A stretch of 64,000 nucleotides of DNA, taken from the NCBI GenBank assembly GCA_040765295.1, contig JAXGSB010000001.1, forward strand, positions 1,116,001 to 1,180,000, read 5' to 3'. How positions within the stretch are numbered: the stretch's first letter is position 1; every line of letters starts with the position of its first letter. A model generated the notes under the pieces. It was not told where the DNA came from and searched no databases. It saw only the letters and a program-made list of their open reading frames with translations. The position numbers were made by a program, and so were the translations under genes. Positions 15,187-23,825 of this stretch are shown here, piece by piece. This DNA is from Scatomorpha sp040765295. Its GTDB lineage: Bacteria > Bacillota > Clostridia > Oscillospirales > Oscillospiraceae.

Positions 15187-17151
15187 TTAGCCGATCTCTT
15201 CTTTTCCATACGGTAAAAATGACGCCAGTATCGAGGATATAGCCAGCGACATATCAAACAGCATGCTGAACCAAATAGGGGCAAAGCCCACAGTAGCCAT
15301 AATAAGAGTCAGCGCTTTGCCAAGAAGTACGCCATTAAAAATCATATAGACATATGACTTTGACCTCTGTGCAATTCTCATTGAAAATGGCAGGCTTTGC
15401 AATTTATTGTTGAAAAAAGTAAGTTCTTTCCTCTTTCCCATGCTCAGCTCTCCGGGCACACAGATTTGAGCTCTTAAGTCCGATTCCCCACCTATGGAAC
15501 TATCGGCCTCTTTGCCCGAGACAAATAACACGATATCAGAAGGATGAGCTCTTACTATCTCATTGACTTTTTGCTTTTTAAGCTCATCATTGAGGTCACA
15601 GTAGATATCCTCAATTCCAAGTTGAGAAAGAATGTCAAGATTTGCCTTCTTATTTTCCGAGCTTATTGAAACTACCCTATTTACATTTAGATATGCAATT
15701 TCATTGATTGTTTCTTCGGCATCTTCTCTTAGTGAATCGCTCATAACAATCTTGCCGGCATACTCATTCGCTATTGAGACATAAAGGGTCATTTCCCCTT
15801 CATCTTCTTCATTTTCATCGTATGGGACAAAAACTCCGCTTGAGAGCAAGTAATCTCTTCTTCCGGCAAGTATCTTTATGCCCTCTATGCTTACGTTCAC
15901 ACCCTCGCCGGGGACCTCATGGAAATCCTCGACCAAGTCAATATAAATTGTGTCTTCATATTCGGCAATTATTGATTTTGCCTGCTTAGACGATGAGTAT
16001 GCATAAGCATGGGCGCAGATTTTCAGGAAGACAGCTGTATCCATTCTTTCCGACTTGACTTGTATCAGCTTAGGGCTTCCCTCTACAAGACTGGATTCTC
16101 TGTCAAAAATAATGGAACTTACCGAAGACGTCTCGTTTAAAACATCAAGATCTGAAAAAAGAACTCCGTTTTTGGCAGCCCATGATACCGATGCTAAATG
16201 AATTAGCGGGATTGATACAATCAGCGCAGCAGGATTTGCAATAATAAAGAAGCTTAAGGCTCTGCTCACTGTTTCGCTTCCCGCCAAATCTGTTGTGTAG
16301 TATAGAGCGGGAATTAATATTACAGACAAAAGCAAGACAATAGGTGCAAATAAATTTGCAATTGCTTTTATGCCCTCCGGCAACGGCGAACCGCTGTCAA
16401 CACAGCTCAAAGCAGATGAAATAATGGTTTGAGCAGTGGATTCGCTTGCCGTCATTGTGACCTCACATCGAATATCGGAACCTATGTTGACACTCCCGGA
16501 ATATACCTCATCTCCTTCGGAAACTTCTATTGTATTAGCTAAAATACCCAAGTTGGACATATCCACAAGCGAGCTTCCCTCGATGACTATGCAGTCACAA
16601 GGTATGAGTTCATTGGGGGAAACAGAAATGATATCTCCAACCGAAACATCATGTATAGGAACCTGCTGAGTACGCTCATTTTCAACAACATTGGCGCTTG
16701 ATGCAGTAGGGATTATTGCGGATTTTAAAGAATACGCCGTTCTGTTAAATGCGTATTCCACAATAAGCCCCATTATCTGATATATGATAAACATCGCTAA
16801 GGTGTCCTCAGACTTTTTAATGATAATGGCCAAAATTGCCAATAAAGTCAAAGGAATTGCCTTGTGCATAAAATTCATTTCAAATACAGCATTGATTGCA
16901 GCCAAGAAGATGTCGATAGCTATAATAAAAATAGCAACTATCTCCAGAATTGTTTTAAGCAGCGCAGGTATATCCGGGAAAAGAATTACAAAAGCAAAGA
17001 CAATGGAGGATATCAAAAGTCTCAGTAATATAGAAAGATCAATGTCTTTAAATCCTTCGCTTGTCGAATAGCTGACGGAGTTAAATGTAAACCCCGATGA
17101 GGTTGTATAGTGTTCTGAGCCCAATGCATCGAATAATCCGCTGAATGGCAT
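15187..17151 (-). CDS. P-type ATPase homologue lacking catalytic motifs (pseudo-ATPase)
   Basis: A 654-residue membrane protein with the layout of a P-type (P1B-like) cation ATPase: four hydrophobic segments in residues 40-135, actuator domain (VGDIISVSPNELIPCDCIVI, 171-190), a membrane pair at 265-315, P/N domain, and two C-terminal helices. Family features kept are the GxG region (VPGEGVNV), AGRRDYLL, SDSLREDAEETI and the following Lys. Catalytic motifs are replaced: DKTGT by DRESS (350-354), TGES absent at about 200-207, CPC by NPA (306-308), GDGxND by SGKEADS (545-551), HP absent. There is no N-terminal metal-binding domain. ATG 17151 follows GGAGGAGGG, 40 bp after fba. Function unknown. 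Confidence 0.85.
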   Translation of the reverse strand: MPFSGLFDALGSEHYTTSSGFTFNSVSYSTSEGFKDIDLSILLRLLISSIVFAFVILFPDIPALLKTILEIVAIFIIAIDIFLAAINAVFEMNFMHKAIPLTLLAILAIIIKKSEDTLAMFIIYQIMGLIVEYAFNRTAYSLKSAIIPTASSANVVENERTQQVPIHDVSVGDIISVSPNELIPCDCIVIEGSSLVDMSNLGILANTIEVSEGDEVYSGSVNIGSDIRCEVTMTASESTAQTIISSALSCVDSGSPLPEGIKAIANLFAPIVLLLSVILIPALYYTTDLAGSETVSRALSFFIIANPAALIVSIPLIHLASVSWAAKNGVLFSDLDVLNETSSVSSIIFDRESSLVEGSPKLIQVKSERMDTAVFLKICAHAYAYSSSKQAKSIIAEYEDTIYIDLVEDFHEVPGEGVNVSIEGIKILAGRRDYLLSSGVFVPYDENEEDEGEMTLYVSIANEYAGKIVMSDSLREDAEETINEIAYLNVNRVVSISSENKKANLDILSQLGIEDIYCDLNDELKKQKVNEIVRAHPSDIVLFVSGKEADSSIGGESDLRAQICVPGELSMGKRKELTFFNNKLQSLPFSMRIAQRSKSYVYMIFNGVLLGKALTLIMATVGFAPIWFSMLFDMSLAISSILASFLPYGKEEIG

Positions 17152-17191
17152 TTTACCCTCCTCCTATCTTGAGAAAAGGCAACGTACGAGC

Positions 17192-18127
17192 CTATGCCTT
17201 TCCGGCACAACCTAGGACGTTGGAAATTTTGTGAGAAACGATCTCTTTTATTGCAGCCCTGGCAGGCTTAAGGTACTGTCTGGGATCAAAGTGATCGGGA
17301 TGCTGGTTCATATACTCGCGTATAGTAGCAGTCATAGCAAGGCGTAAATCAGAATCTATATTTATTTTACAAACTGCACTCCTTGCTGCTTGGCGAAGCT
17401 GGTCTTCAGGAACACCGATTGCATTTTCGAGCGCTCCCCCATTTGCATTTATCTTTTCGACTAAGTGTTGAGGAACAGAAGATGCGCCGTGAAGCACTAT
17501 AGGAAATCCCGGAAGTCTGTTTTCAATTTCTTCCAGAATATCGAATCTTAGCTGCGGTTTTGTATCCGGCTTAAATTTAAAAGCGCCATGGCTTGTTCCG
17601 ATTGCAATAGCCAAACTGTCAACGCCTGTTCTTGACACAAACTCAAAAACTTCCTCCGGTTTTGTATAAGATGAATCTTCTTCACTAACTTTGACATCAT
17701 CCTCTATTCCTGCAAGTCTGCCAAGTTCACCTTCCACAACTACTCCTCGCTCGTGTGCATAATCCACAACTTGTTTTGTCAAAGCAATGTTTTCTTCGAA
17801 GCTGTACTTTGAGCCGTCTATCATCACCGAAGTAAATCCGCCGTCTATACAGGCCTTGCAAATCTCAAAACTGTCGCCATGATCGAGATGCAGGCATATC
17901 GGCAAACCCGTTTCAATTACGGCAGCCTCGACAAGTTTTATTAAATAAGTATGATTTGCATATTTTCTTGCACCTGCCGAAACCTGAAGAATGAGAGGCG
18001 AATTTAAATCTTTTGCCGCCTCTGTTATTCCTTGAATGATTTCCATATTATTTACGTTAAAGGCGCCGACTGCATATCCCTCTTCATATGCTCTTTTAAA
18101 CATTTTTTTTGTTGTTACCAAGTTCAT
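17192..18127 (-). CDS. fba: Class II fructose-bisphosphate aldolase
   Basis: Zinc-dependent aldolase splitting fructose-1,6-bisphosphate into the two triose phosphates. The 311-residue protein has the metal-binding LHLDHGDSFE, FTSVMIDGSKYSFEEN, and the phosphate-binding VLHGASSVPQHLV. The start is ATG 18127 behind GGAGG; an in-frame codon at 18145 has no ribosome binding site. It is divergent from pfp across an interlocked promoter pair and is followed by the pseudo-ATPase gene in the same direction. Confidence 0.95.
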   Translation of the reverse strand: MNLVTTKKMFKRAYEEGYAVGAFNVNNMEIIQGITEAAKDLNSPLILQVSAGARKYANHTYLIKLVEAAVIETGLPICLHLDHGDSFEICKACIDGGFTSVMIDGSKYSFEENIALTKQVVDYAHERGVVVEGELGRLAGIEDDVKVSEEDSSYTKPEEVFEFVSRTGVDSLAIAIGTSHGAFKFKPDTKPQLRFDILEEIENRLPGFPIVLHGASSVPQHLVEKINANGGALENAIGVPEDQLRQAARSAVCKINIDSDLRLAMTATIREYMNQHPDHFDPRQYLKPARAAIKEIVSHKISNVLGCAGKA

Positions 18128-18171
18128 AATTATCCTCCACGGCAAAAATTTAATATTTAGCTTACTTTCTG

Positions 18172-18203
18172 TTCATTATAAGACAAAAAAGTGATATAAT
18201 CAA
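18172..18203. promoter_or_regulatory. Interlocked divergent promoters of fba (minus) and pfp (plus)
   Basis: Plus: TTCATT 18172-18177, 17-bp spacer, TATAAT 18195-18200. Minus: TTGATT 18203-18198, 17-bp spacer, TATAAT 18180-18175. Each -10 overlaps the -35 of the other, so both promoters occupy the same 32 bp. Polymerase should bind in only one direction at a time. Confidence 0.6.
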
Positions 18204-18233
18204 TACCACAACTCAAATTTGGAGGTTAGTCTA

Positions 18234-19472
18234 ATGGCAAAATTATTAAAAGGCGCGTGTATATTCGGTCAATCCGGCGGTCCTACAGCAGTCATAAATT
18301 CCAGTGCATATGGAGTAATAAAAACTGCATTGGAATCCGAAAATATCACCAAGGTTTTAGGTGCTGAACATGGAATATTGGGAGTAATCAACGACAGACT
18401 TTTTGACATGTCAAAGGAAGACAGTTACGAGCTCTCCCTGCTTTTAAACACTCCGTCGTCAGAGCTCGGCTCGAGCCGATATAAGCTTGCCGATCCCGAA
18501 AAGGACGACAGCGACTATAAAAAGATTCTGGATACATTTAAAAAATATGATGTCAGATATTTCTTCTTCAACGGCGGAAACGACTCGATGGATACCTGCA
18601 ACAAGATAAGCCGTTATATGGAAAAAGTGGGCTATGAGTGCAGGGTTATGGGTGTACCTAAAACAATTGACAACGATTTGGCTCTCACCGACCATTGTCC
18701 CGGTTACGGAAGCGCAGCAAAGTATATAGCCACATCCGTATGTGAGGTTTATAAGGATTCCAAAGTCTATAACACCGGAACAGTAGTCGTAATAGAAGTA
18801 ATGGGCCGTCATGCAGGTTGGCTTGCAGCAGCTTCTTCTCTTGCCGAACTTGCCGGCTGCAAACCGGACCTCATCTATTTGCCGGAGATTCCATTTGATA
18901 TGGATAAATTCATAGAGGATACCAGCAGAATTTATAATGAAACCGGGAATTGTTTGGTATGTGTTTCGGAGGGAATTTGCTTTGAAGACGGAAGTTTTGT
19001 TTCAAATGCAAAGCCCAGCGCGACAGACGGTTTCGGTCATGCCCAGCTCGGAGGTTTGAGCGCAATACTTGCAAATGAAATAAAGGTCAAAACCGGAGCT
19101 AAAGTAAGGCCCATAGAGTTTTCTTTGCTTCAGAGGGCTGCTGCTCATATTGCTTCTAAAACAGACGTGGAAGAGGCATTTATGGCGGGAAAATCTGCTG
19201 TGGAGGCAGCGATTGAGGGGAAAACAGGATTCATGGTTGCCTTCCGGAGGGACGAAAACTCAAAGGAATATAAGTGCAATTTAACTTATGTGCCGCTGGC
19301 TGAAGTTGCCAATAAGGAAAAAAAGTTCCCGTTAGAGTGGATAGAAAACGGCACACATGTTAAGTCAGAGTTTTTTGATTATGCCCTGCCGCTCATTCAA
19401 GGCGAACCCGAGAGAGTTTATGAAAACTCACTTCCCAGATATGCAAGACTGAAAAAGGAACTCGCTAAATAA
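18234..19472 (+). CDS. pfp: Pyrophosphate-dependent 6-phosphofructokinase
   Basis: Phosphorylates fructose-6-phosphate reversibly with PPi instead of ATP. The 412-residue product has FGQSGGPTAVINSS at the N-terminus, FFNGGNDSMDT where ATP enzymes have GGDGS (the second Asp/Asn position marks PPi use), PKTIDNDL, and EVMGRHAGWLAA. Length also fits the PPi group rather than the 320-residue ATP enzyme. ATG 18234 follows GGAGG; the TTG at 18219 overlaps that site and is rejected. It stands alone on the plus strand beside glycolytic genes on the other strand. Confidence 0.93.
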   Translation: MAKLLKGACIFGQSGGPTAVINSSAYGVIKTALESENITKVLGAEHGILGVINDRLFDMSKEDSYELSLLLNTPSSELGSSRYKLADPEKDDSDYKKILDTFKKYDVRYFFFNGGNDSMDTCNKISRYMEKVGYECRVMGVPKTIDNDLALTDHCPGYGSAAKYIATSVCEVYKDSKVYNTGTVVVIEVMGRHAGWLAAASSLAELAGCKPDLIYLPEIPFDMDKFIEDTSRIYNETGNCLVCVSEGICFEDGSFVSNAKPSATDGFGHAQLGGLSAILANEIKVKTGAKVRPIEFSLLQRAAAHIASKTDVEEAFMAGKSAVEAAIEGKTGFMVAFRRDENSKEYKCNLTYVPLAEVANKEKKFPLEWIENGTHVKSEFFDYALPLIQGEPERVYENSLPRYARLKKELAK

Positions 19473-19477
19473 GCTAG

Positions 19478-20128
19478 CTAGTTCTTACTGCTAAGTAAAT
19501 AATATAAAAGTGCCTTAGGGGTTTCAAAAATCTCTAAGGCACCTGCTTTTTTGAGCTCACCTTTTTTTGCATATCCCCATTCAACACCCAGACAGGGCAG
19601 ATTGTTTGCCAATGCTCCCAAAACATCGTTATCCCTGTCCCCTATCATTACCGAGCCGTCACTTCCCCACTTCCTGATAAGGGCAGCAATAATATCCTTT
19701 TTCTGTGTAAGCTTGCCTTCAAGGTCACTGCCCAATATGTCATCGAACAAATCGGTATAGTCAAAGTTATTAAGAATAGTTTTGGCGTGAACCGTGGGTT
19801 TTCCTGTGGCTATCAATATATTTATTCCATGGCTTTTGAGTTCTTTTATACATTCAAAAATATCGGAATAGGGCTTACATTCATTTATTCCAAGAGTCCC
19901 GTAGCGTTCTCTAAACTTCGAGATCATCTTTCTACCGGTTTCCTCGTCTATTGAATATCTGTTCATAAAAGAATCCAATAAAGGCGGCCCGACAAAACTT
20001 CTAAGATCCTCCGGATTGTCCTCTATAAATCCAAATGATCGGGCAGAATACTGAACACTTTTTATAATTCCTTCTCCGGTATCGAATAAGGTGCCGTCGA
20101 AGTCGAAAAGCAGATTTTTTATTTTCAT
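19478..20128 (-). CDS. HAD-superfamily phosphatase (phosphoglycolate/PpaX-like)
   Basis: HAD hydrolase of 216 residues with the nucleophile motif LFDFDGTLFDTGEGI, motif II IATGKP, and motifs III/IV in MIGDRDNDVLGA. The cap domain between residues 15 and 80 matches the phosphoglycolate phosphatase/GmhB-PpaX branch. Substrate is not certain; pyrophosphate or a sugar phosphate is possible. ATG 20128 follows AGGAG. It follows eno on the same strand, separated by a hairpin, and its stop lies 5 bp from the pfp stop. Confidence 0.85.
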   Translation of the reverse strand: MKIKNLLFDFDGTLFDTGEGIIKSVQYSARSFGFIEDNPEDLRSFVGPPLLDSFMNRYSIDEETGRKMISKFRERYGTLGINECKPYSDIFECIKELKSHGINILIATGKPTVHAKTILNNFDYTDLFDDILGSDLEGKLTQKKDIIAALIRKWGSDGSVMIGDRDNDVLGALANNLPCLGVEWGYAKKGELKKAGALEIFETPKALLYYLLSSKN

Positions 20129-20145
20129 TAAAACTCCTACAGATT

Positions 20146-20183
20146 AATAACCGGCTGCCCAAAAACTCGGACAGCCGGTTATT
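20146..20183 (-). terminator. Hairpin between eno and the HAD phosphatase gene
   Basis: A perfect 12-bp GC-rich stem (20146-20157 / 20172-20183) with a 14-nt loop. On the minus strand the T tract is poor (TTATTAATC), so it may only partly terminate the glycolytic transcript before the HAD gene, or protect the 3' end. Confidence 0.55.
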
Positions 20184-20199
20184 TTGTAATTTTACAGTC

Positions 20200-21498
20200 T
20201 TATTTCAAATTAAAGAAAACGTCCATGCCCTTATATTCAGCAGCATCGAAAAGACTGTCTTCAATTCTGAGAAGCTGATTATATTTGCATACCCTGTCGC
20301 TGCGGCTGGGAGCGCCCGTTTTAATCTGTCCGGCGTTGAGAGCAACAACCAGATCGGCGATTGTAACATCCTCGGTTTCGCCGGAGCGGTGGGAAACAAC
20401 TGTTGTATATCCTGCGCGATTTGCCAACTGAATTGTATCCAGTGTTTCGGTGAGCGTGCCGATCTGATTGAGTTTAATGAGAACGGAGTTTGCAACCTTA
20501 AGCTCAATACCCTTACGCACTCTTTCGACATTCGTAACGAAGAGATCGTCGCCGACTAGCTGCACCTTCGAGCCCAGCTCATCGGTGAGCAGCTTCCACC
20601 CTTCCCAGTCATCCTCAGCCATGCAGTCTTCCAGTGAAATAATGGGATATTTCTCCGTAAAGTTTTTCCATACCGCCACCATTTCCTCGCGAGTTAAAAC
20701 TTTTTTAGACTTAGGTAAATAATACTTGCCGTCTTCAGCATTAAACCAATCGGCAACAGCTGCATCTATTGCCAGCATAAAGTCTGTGCCGGGAGTATAA
20801 GCCGAACGCTCAATGGCAGCCATAATGCATTTAAACGCGTCTTCATCTTCCTTGAGATTTGGAGCATAGCCGCCCTCATCACCGACTCCGGTTGCCTCGG
20901 TGCCGTTTTCTTTTAGAACCTTTTTGAGATTGTGGAAGACCTCTGTGCACATTCTGAGAGCCTCGCGGAAATTCTTGGCGCCTATAGGCATAATCATAAA
21001 CTCTTGAATGTCAACGTTGTTGGAAGCGTGTGCTCCGCCGTTTAAAATGTTCATCATAGGCACGGGCAGGAGCTTTGCATTTACACCGCCTATGTACTTA
21101 AAAAGCGGAAGGTTCAGCGCTTCGGCTGAGGCCTTGGCGCAGGCCAGTGAAACGCCTAAAATTGCATTAGCGCCAAGTCTTGCCTTGTTTGGCGTACCGT
21201 CTAACTCGATAAGAGTTTTATCTATTGCTAGCTGATCCAGAGCATTCATTCCCAACAGCGCATCGCAAATCTCGGAGTTTACATTCTCAACGGCCTGTTT
21301 TACACCTTTGCCCAAATAGCGATTCTTATCGCCGTCTCTAAGCTCGCACGCTTCATGAATGCCTGTTGAAGCGCCGGAGGGAACCGCCGCGCGCCCTACA
21401 ACACCGTTATCAAGAAGTACTTCGACCTCAACTGTCGGATTGCCGCGAGAATCTAAAATCTCTCTGGCTGATACATCAACGATTTCAAAAAATTCCAT
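20200..21498 (-). CDS. eno: Enolase
   Basis: Converts 2-phosphoglycerate to phosphoenolpyruvate. The 432-residue protein starts ...VSAREILDSRGNPTVEVEV and includes the loop GAVPSGASTG-type segment, GDEGGYAPN, the metal ligands in AIDAA, SLEDCMAEDDW and VGDDLFVTN, the catalytic Lys in LIKLNQIGT, and SHRSGETED. Length and motifs are standard. ATG 21498 follows GGAGG, 18 bp after gpmI. Confidence 0.98.
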   Translation of the reverse strand: MEFFEIVDVSAREILDSRGNPTVEVEVLLDNGVVGRAAVPSGASTGIHEACELRDGDKNRYLGKGVKQAVENVNSEICDALLGMNALDQLAIDKTLIELDGTPNKARLGANAILGVSLACAKASAEALNLPLFKYIGGVNAKLLPVPMMNILNGGAHASNNVDIQEFMIMPIGAKNFREALRMCTEVFHNLKKVLKENGTEATGVGDEGGYAPNLKEDEDAFKCIMAAIERSAYTPGTDFMLAIDAAVADWFNAEDGKYYLPKSKKVLTREEMVAVWKNFTEKYPIISLEDCMAEDDWEGWKLLTDELGSKVQLVGDDLFVTNVERVRKGIELKVANSVLIKLNQIGTLTETLDTIQLANRAGYTTVVSHRSGETEDVTIADLVVALNAGQIKTGAPSRSDRVCKYNQLLRIEDSLFDAAEYKGMDVFFNLK

Positions 21499-21516
21499 GT
21501 TTTTCCTCCTATTAAT

Positions 21517-23037
21517 TTATGATTTAATAAGTGTTTTGCCTGTCATCTCTACGGGCTTCTTTAATCCCATATAGTCCAAAATTGTAGGCGCTATGTCCGC
21601 CAGCTTGCCGCCATCTCTTAGACTTAGCGTGATGTCTGTTGAAATAAACGGCACCTTGTTAGTCGTATGGGCAGTGTATTTCCCGCCGTCTTCATTTATC
21701 ATCTTTTCGGCATTTCCATGATCAGCGGTAATGAAAAGTGTGATTTCATTTTCCTTGCCTGAAATAATGAGTTTTGAAAGAGCCAGATCTATTGTCTCTA
21801 CCGCTTTTATGGCCGCCTCCAGATTTCCGGTGTGTCCCACCATGTCGCAGTTGGCATAGTTGCAGACATACAAACTATAACTCTTGTCTTCAAATTTTTT
21901 TATAAGATTTTCCGTAACTGCTTCTGCGCTCATCTGCGGTATTAGATTGTATGTTGGATATTCTTTGGATGAAGGCACGAGTATTCTGTCTTCCCCTTCA
22001 TAAGGCAATTCTTTGCCGCCGTTTAGGAAAAATGTTACATGTGCGTATTTTTCGGTTTCGGCAATTCTGAACTGCTTCATACCGAGTGAGCTTATATATT
22101 CACCTAACGTATTTTCTATCATCTCCGGCGGAAATGCAATTGGAAGAGAAAGGTCACTGTCATATGAGGTGGTGCAAACATAGTTCACATCTAAGCTTTC
22201 GGTATCGATATCTGCATTTTCGGGAAGATGTCCGCTTATTGCCCATGTCATCTCTCTGGCCCTGTCAGGTCTGAAATTAATAAAGATTACACTGTCACCA
22301 TCCTCAATTTCAGCATCGCGAATTATAACAGTCGGCTCGAGAAACTCATCAAAAACACCTTGTTCATAGCTGTTCTTAATTGCATCAAGAGGGCTTTCGA
22401 AATATATGCCCTGCCCTCGCACAATAGCATCATAGCCTTTTTGGAGTCTATCCCAGCGTTTATCTCTATCCATGCCCCAGAAGCGCCCCTGAACTGTTGC
22501 CACTTTTCCGACTTTAAGTTCATCACACTTGGCTAAAAGCTTTTCCATAAAACCATATCCGCTGTTCGGGGCAACATCTCTTCCGTCTAAAAACATATGA
22601 AGATAAAGATTGTTGCAGTCATTTTTTTTTGCAAGTTCCAAAAAAGCAAATATGTGCTCAATATGGCTGTGTACTCCGCCATCGGAGAGTAAACCCAAAA
22701 GATGAACTTTCTTCTTGTTTTTTATGGCTTTATTAATGGCATCGCTGTAAGCTTTGTTCTGAAAAAAACTGCCGTCTTCTATCGCTTTCGTTATACGCGG
22801 CAAATCCTGATATACAACTCTGCCCGCGCCGATATTTGTATGTCCGACTTCCGAATTTCCCATCTGGCCCGCAGGGAGTCCCACGCTCATCCCTGATGTT
22901 TCCAGAATTGTATTGGGGCAGTCTTTAAAAAGCATATCCAAAGTCGGTGTATTGGCTAAATAAACGGCATTTCCCTTAGTGTCTTCAGATAGTCCAAGTC
23001 CATCTAAAATAATCAGTGCAGTCCTATTTTTTTTCAT
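21517..23037 (-). CDS. gpmI: 2,3-bisphosphoglycerate-independent phosphoglycerate mutase
   Basis: Mn-dependent mutase interconverting 3- and 2-phosphoglycerate through a phosphoserine. The 506-residue protein has LIILDGLGLS with the first metal Asp, the nucleophile Ser in GNSEVGHTNIGAGR, LGLLSDGGVHSHIEH, DGRDVAPNS, NYANCDMVGHTG and TADHGNAEKM. ATG 23037 lies inside the end of tpiA (14-nt overlap), so translation is probably coupled. Confidence 0.97.
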   Translation of the reverse strand: MKKNRTALIILDGLGLSEDTKGNAVYLANTPTLDMLFKDCPNTILETSGMSVGLPAGQMGNSEVGHTNIGAGRVVYQDLPRITKAIEDGSFFQNKAYSDAINKAIKNKKKVHLLGLLSDGGVHSHIEHIFAFLELAKKNDCNNLYLHMFLDGRDVAPNSGYGFMEKLLAKCDELKVGKVATVQGRFWGMDRDKRWDRLQKGYDAIVRGQGIYFESPLDAIKNSYEQGVFDEFLEPTVIIRDAEIEDGDSVIFINFRPDRAREMTWAISGHLPENADIDTESLDVNYVCTTSYDSDLSLPIAFPPEMIENTLGEYISSLGMKQFRIAETEKYAHVTFFLNGGKELPYEGEDRILVPSSKEYPTYNLIPQMSAEAVTENLIKKFEDKSYSLYVCNYANCDMVGHTGNLEAAIKAVETIDLALSKLIISGKENEITLFITADHGNAEKMINEDGGKYTAHTTNKVPFISTDITLSLRDGGKLADIAPTILDYMGLKKPVEMTGKTLIKS

Positions 23038-23812
23038 TACTCACTTCTAATGCGCTTTCTATTATTTTTACAAAATCCTCCGGTATAAGCGAGGCTCCGC
23101 CGATAAGTCCTCCATCGATGTCTTCCTGCTCGAGAAGTTCTTTACTGTTTTTCGCATTCATTGAGCCGCCGTAAAGTATACTTACCGAGCGCGCCGTTCT
23201 TGCATCGAAGTTGCTTCTTATGCAGGTTCTTATAAACTTACACATTTCTCCGGCCATCTCCGCAGAAGCTGTTTTCCCTGTTCCAATCGCCCATATGGGC
23301 TCGTATGCTATAACGCACTTGCGTACTTCTTTCTCGCTCAGTCCGGACAATGCCGCCTTAATCTGATATGCCAGGTGTTCTTTCGTAATATCGGATTCTC
23401 TTTGTTCTAAAGACTCACCGACGCATATAATCGGAATGATACCGGCATCTAAAAGTCTCTTTACTTTATCGTTAACTTCATTATCGCTCTCATCGTGATA
23501 CTCTCTTCTCTCCGAGTGTCCGACAATGCAATATCTAAGGCTCAAGTCCGCAAGCATTTCGGCAGAAACTTCTCCGGTGTAGGCGCCTTTTTCGTGAGCA
23601 GATACGTCCTGCGCGCCGGGAAGAATTTTGGCATCAGTCAAAGTTTTGCATAGATTGGAAAGACTAGCAAATGGCGCACATATAACTACATCTAAGCTCT
23701 TCTTAGGGGGAAGGAGTTCTCGAAGTCTTTTTACATAATCGCGCACCTCTGTGGGCAGTTTATTCATCTTCCAGTTGCCGGCAATTACCACTTTTCTGTA
23801 TTTTTGATTCAT
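23024..23812 (-). CDS. tpiA: Triosephosphate isomerase
   Basis: Interconverts dihydroxyacetone phosphate and glyceraldehyde-3-phosphate. The 262-residue protein contains AGNWKMNKL with the catalytic Lys, VGHSERREYHDE with the catalytic His, the catalytic Glu in AYEPIWAIGTGKTA, and the phosphate loop YGGSMN. The start at 23812 is an ATG behind AAGGAAAT. It lies 13 bp after pgk and overlaps gpmI. Confidence 0.97.
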   Translation of the reverse strand: MNQKYRKVVIAGNWKMNKLPTEVRDYVKRLRELLPPKKSLDVVICAPFASLSNLCKTLTDAKILPGAQDVSAHEKGAYTGEVSAEMLADLSLRYCIVGHSERREYHDESDNEVNDKVKRLLDAGIIPIICVGESLEQRESDITKEHLAYQIKAALSGLSEKEVRKCVIAYEPIWAIGTGKTASAEMAGEMCKFIRTCIRSNFDARTARSVSILYGGSMNAKNSKELLEQEDIDGGLIGGASLIPEDFVKIIESALEVSNEKK

Positions 23813-23825
23813 AAATATTTCCTTT

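Noticed and set aside
15187..17151. Reading the P-type ATPase homologue as a frameshifted pseudogene
   Set aside because: The 654-codon frame is unbroken, has a strong ribosome binding site and keeps non-catalytic family residues.
20205..20531. Overlapping frames inside eno, and other antisense frames over 80 codons (for example 306-893, 26028-26549, 43696-44289)
   Set aside because: All lie opposite or within well-supported genes, with no ribosome binding site pattern or family motifs; they are frame shadows.
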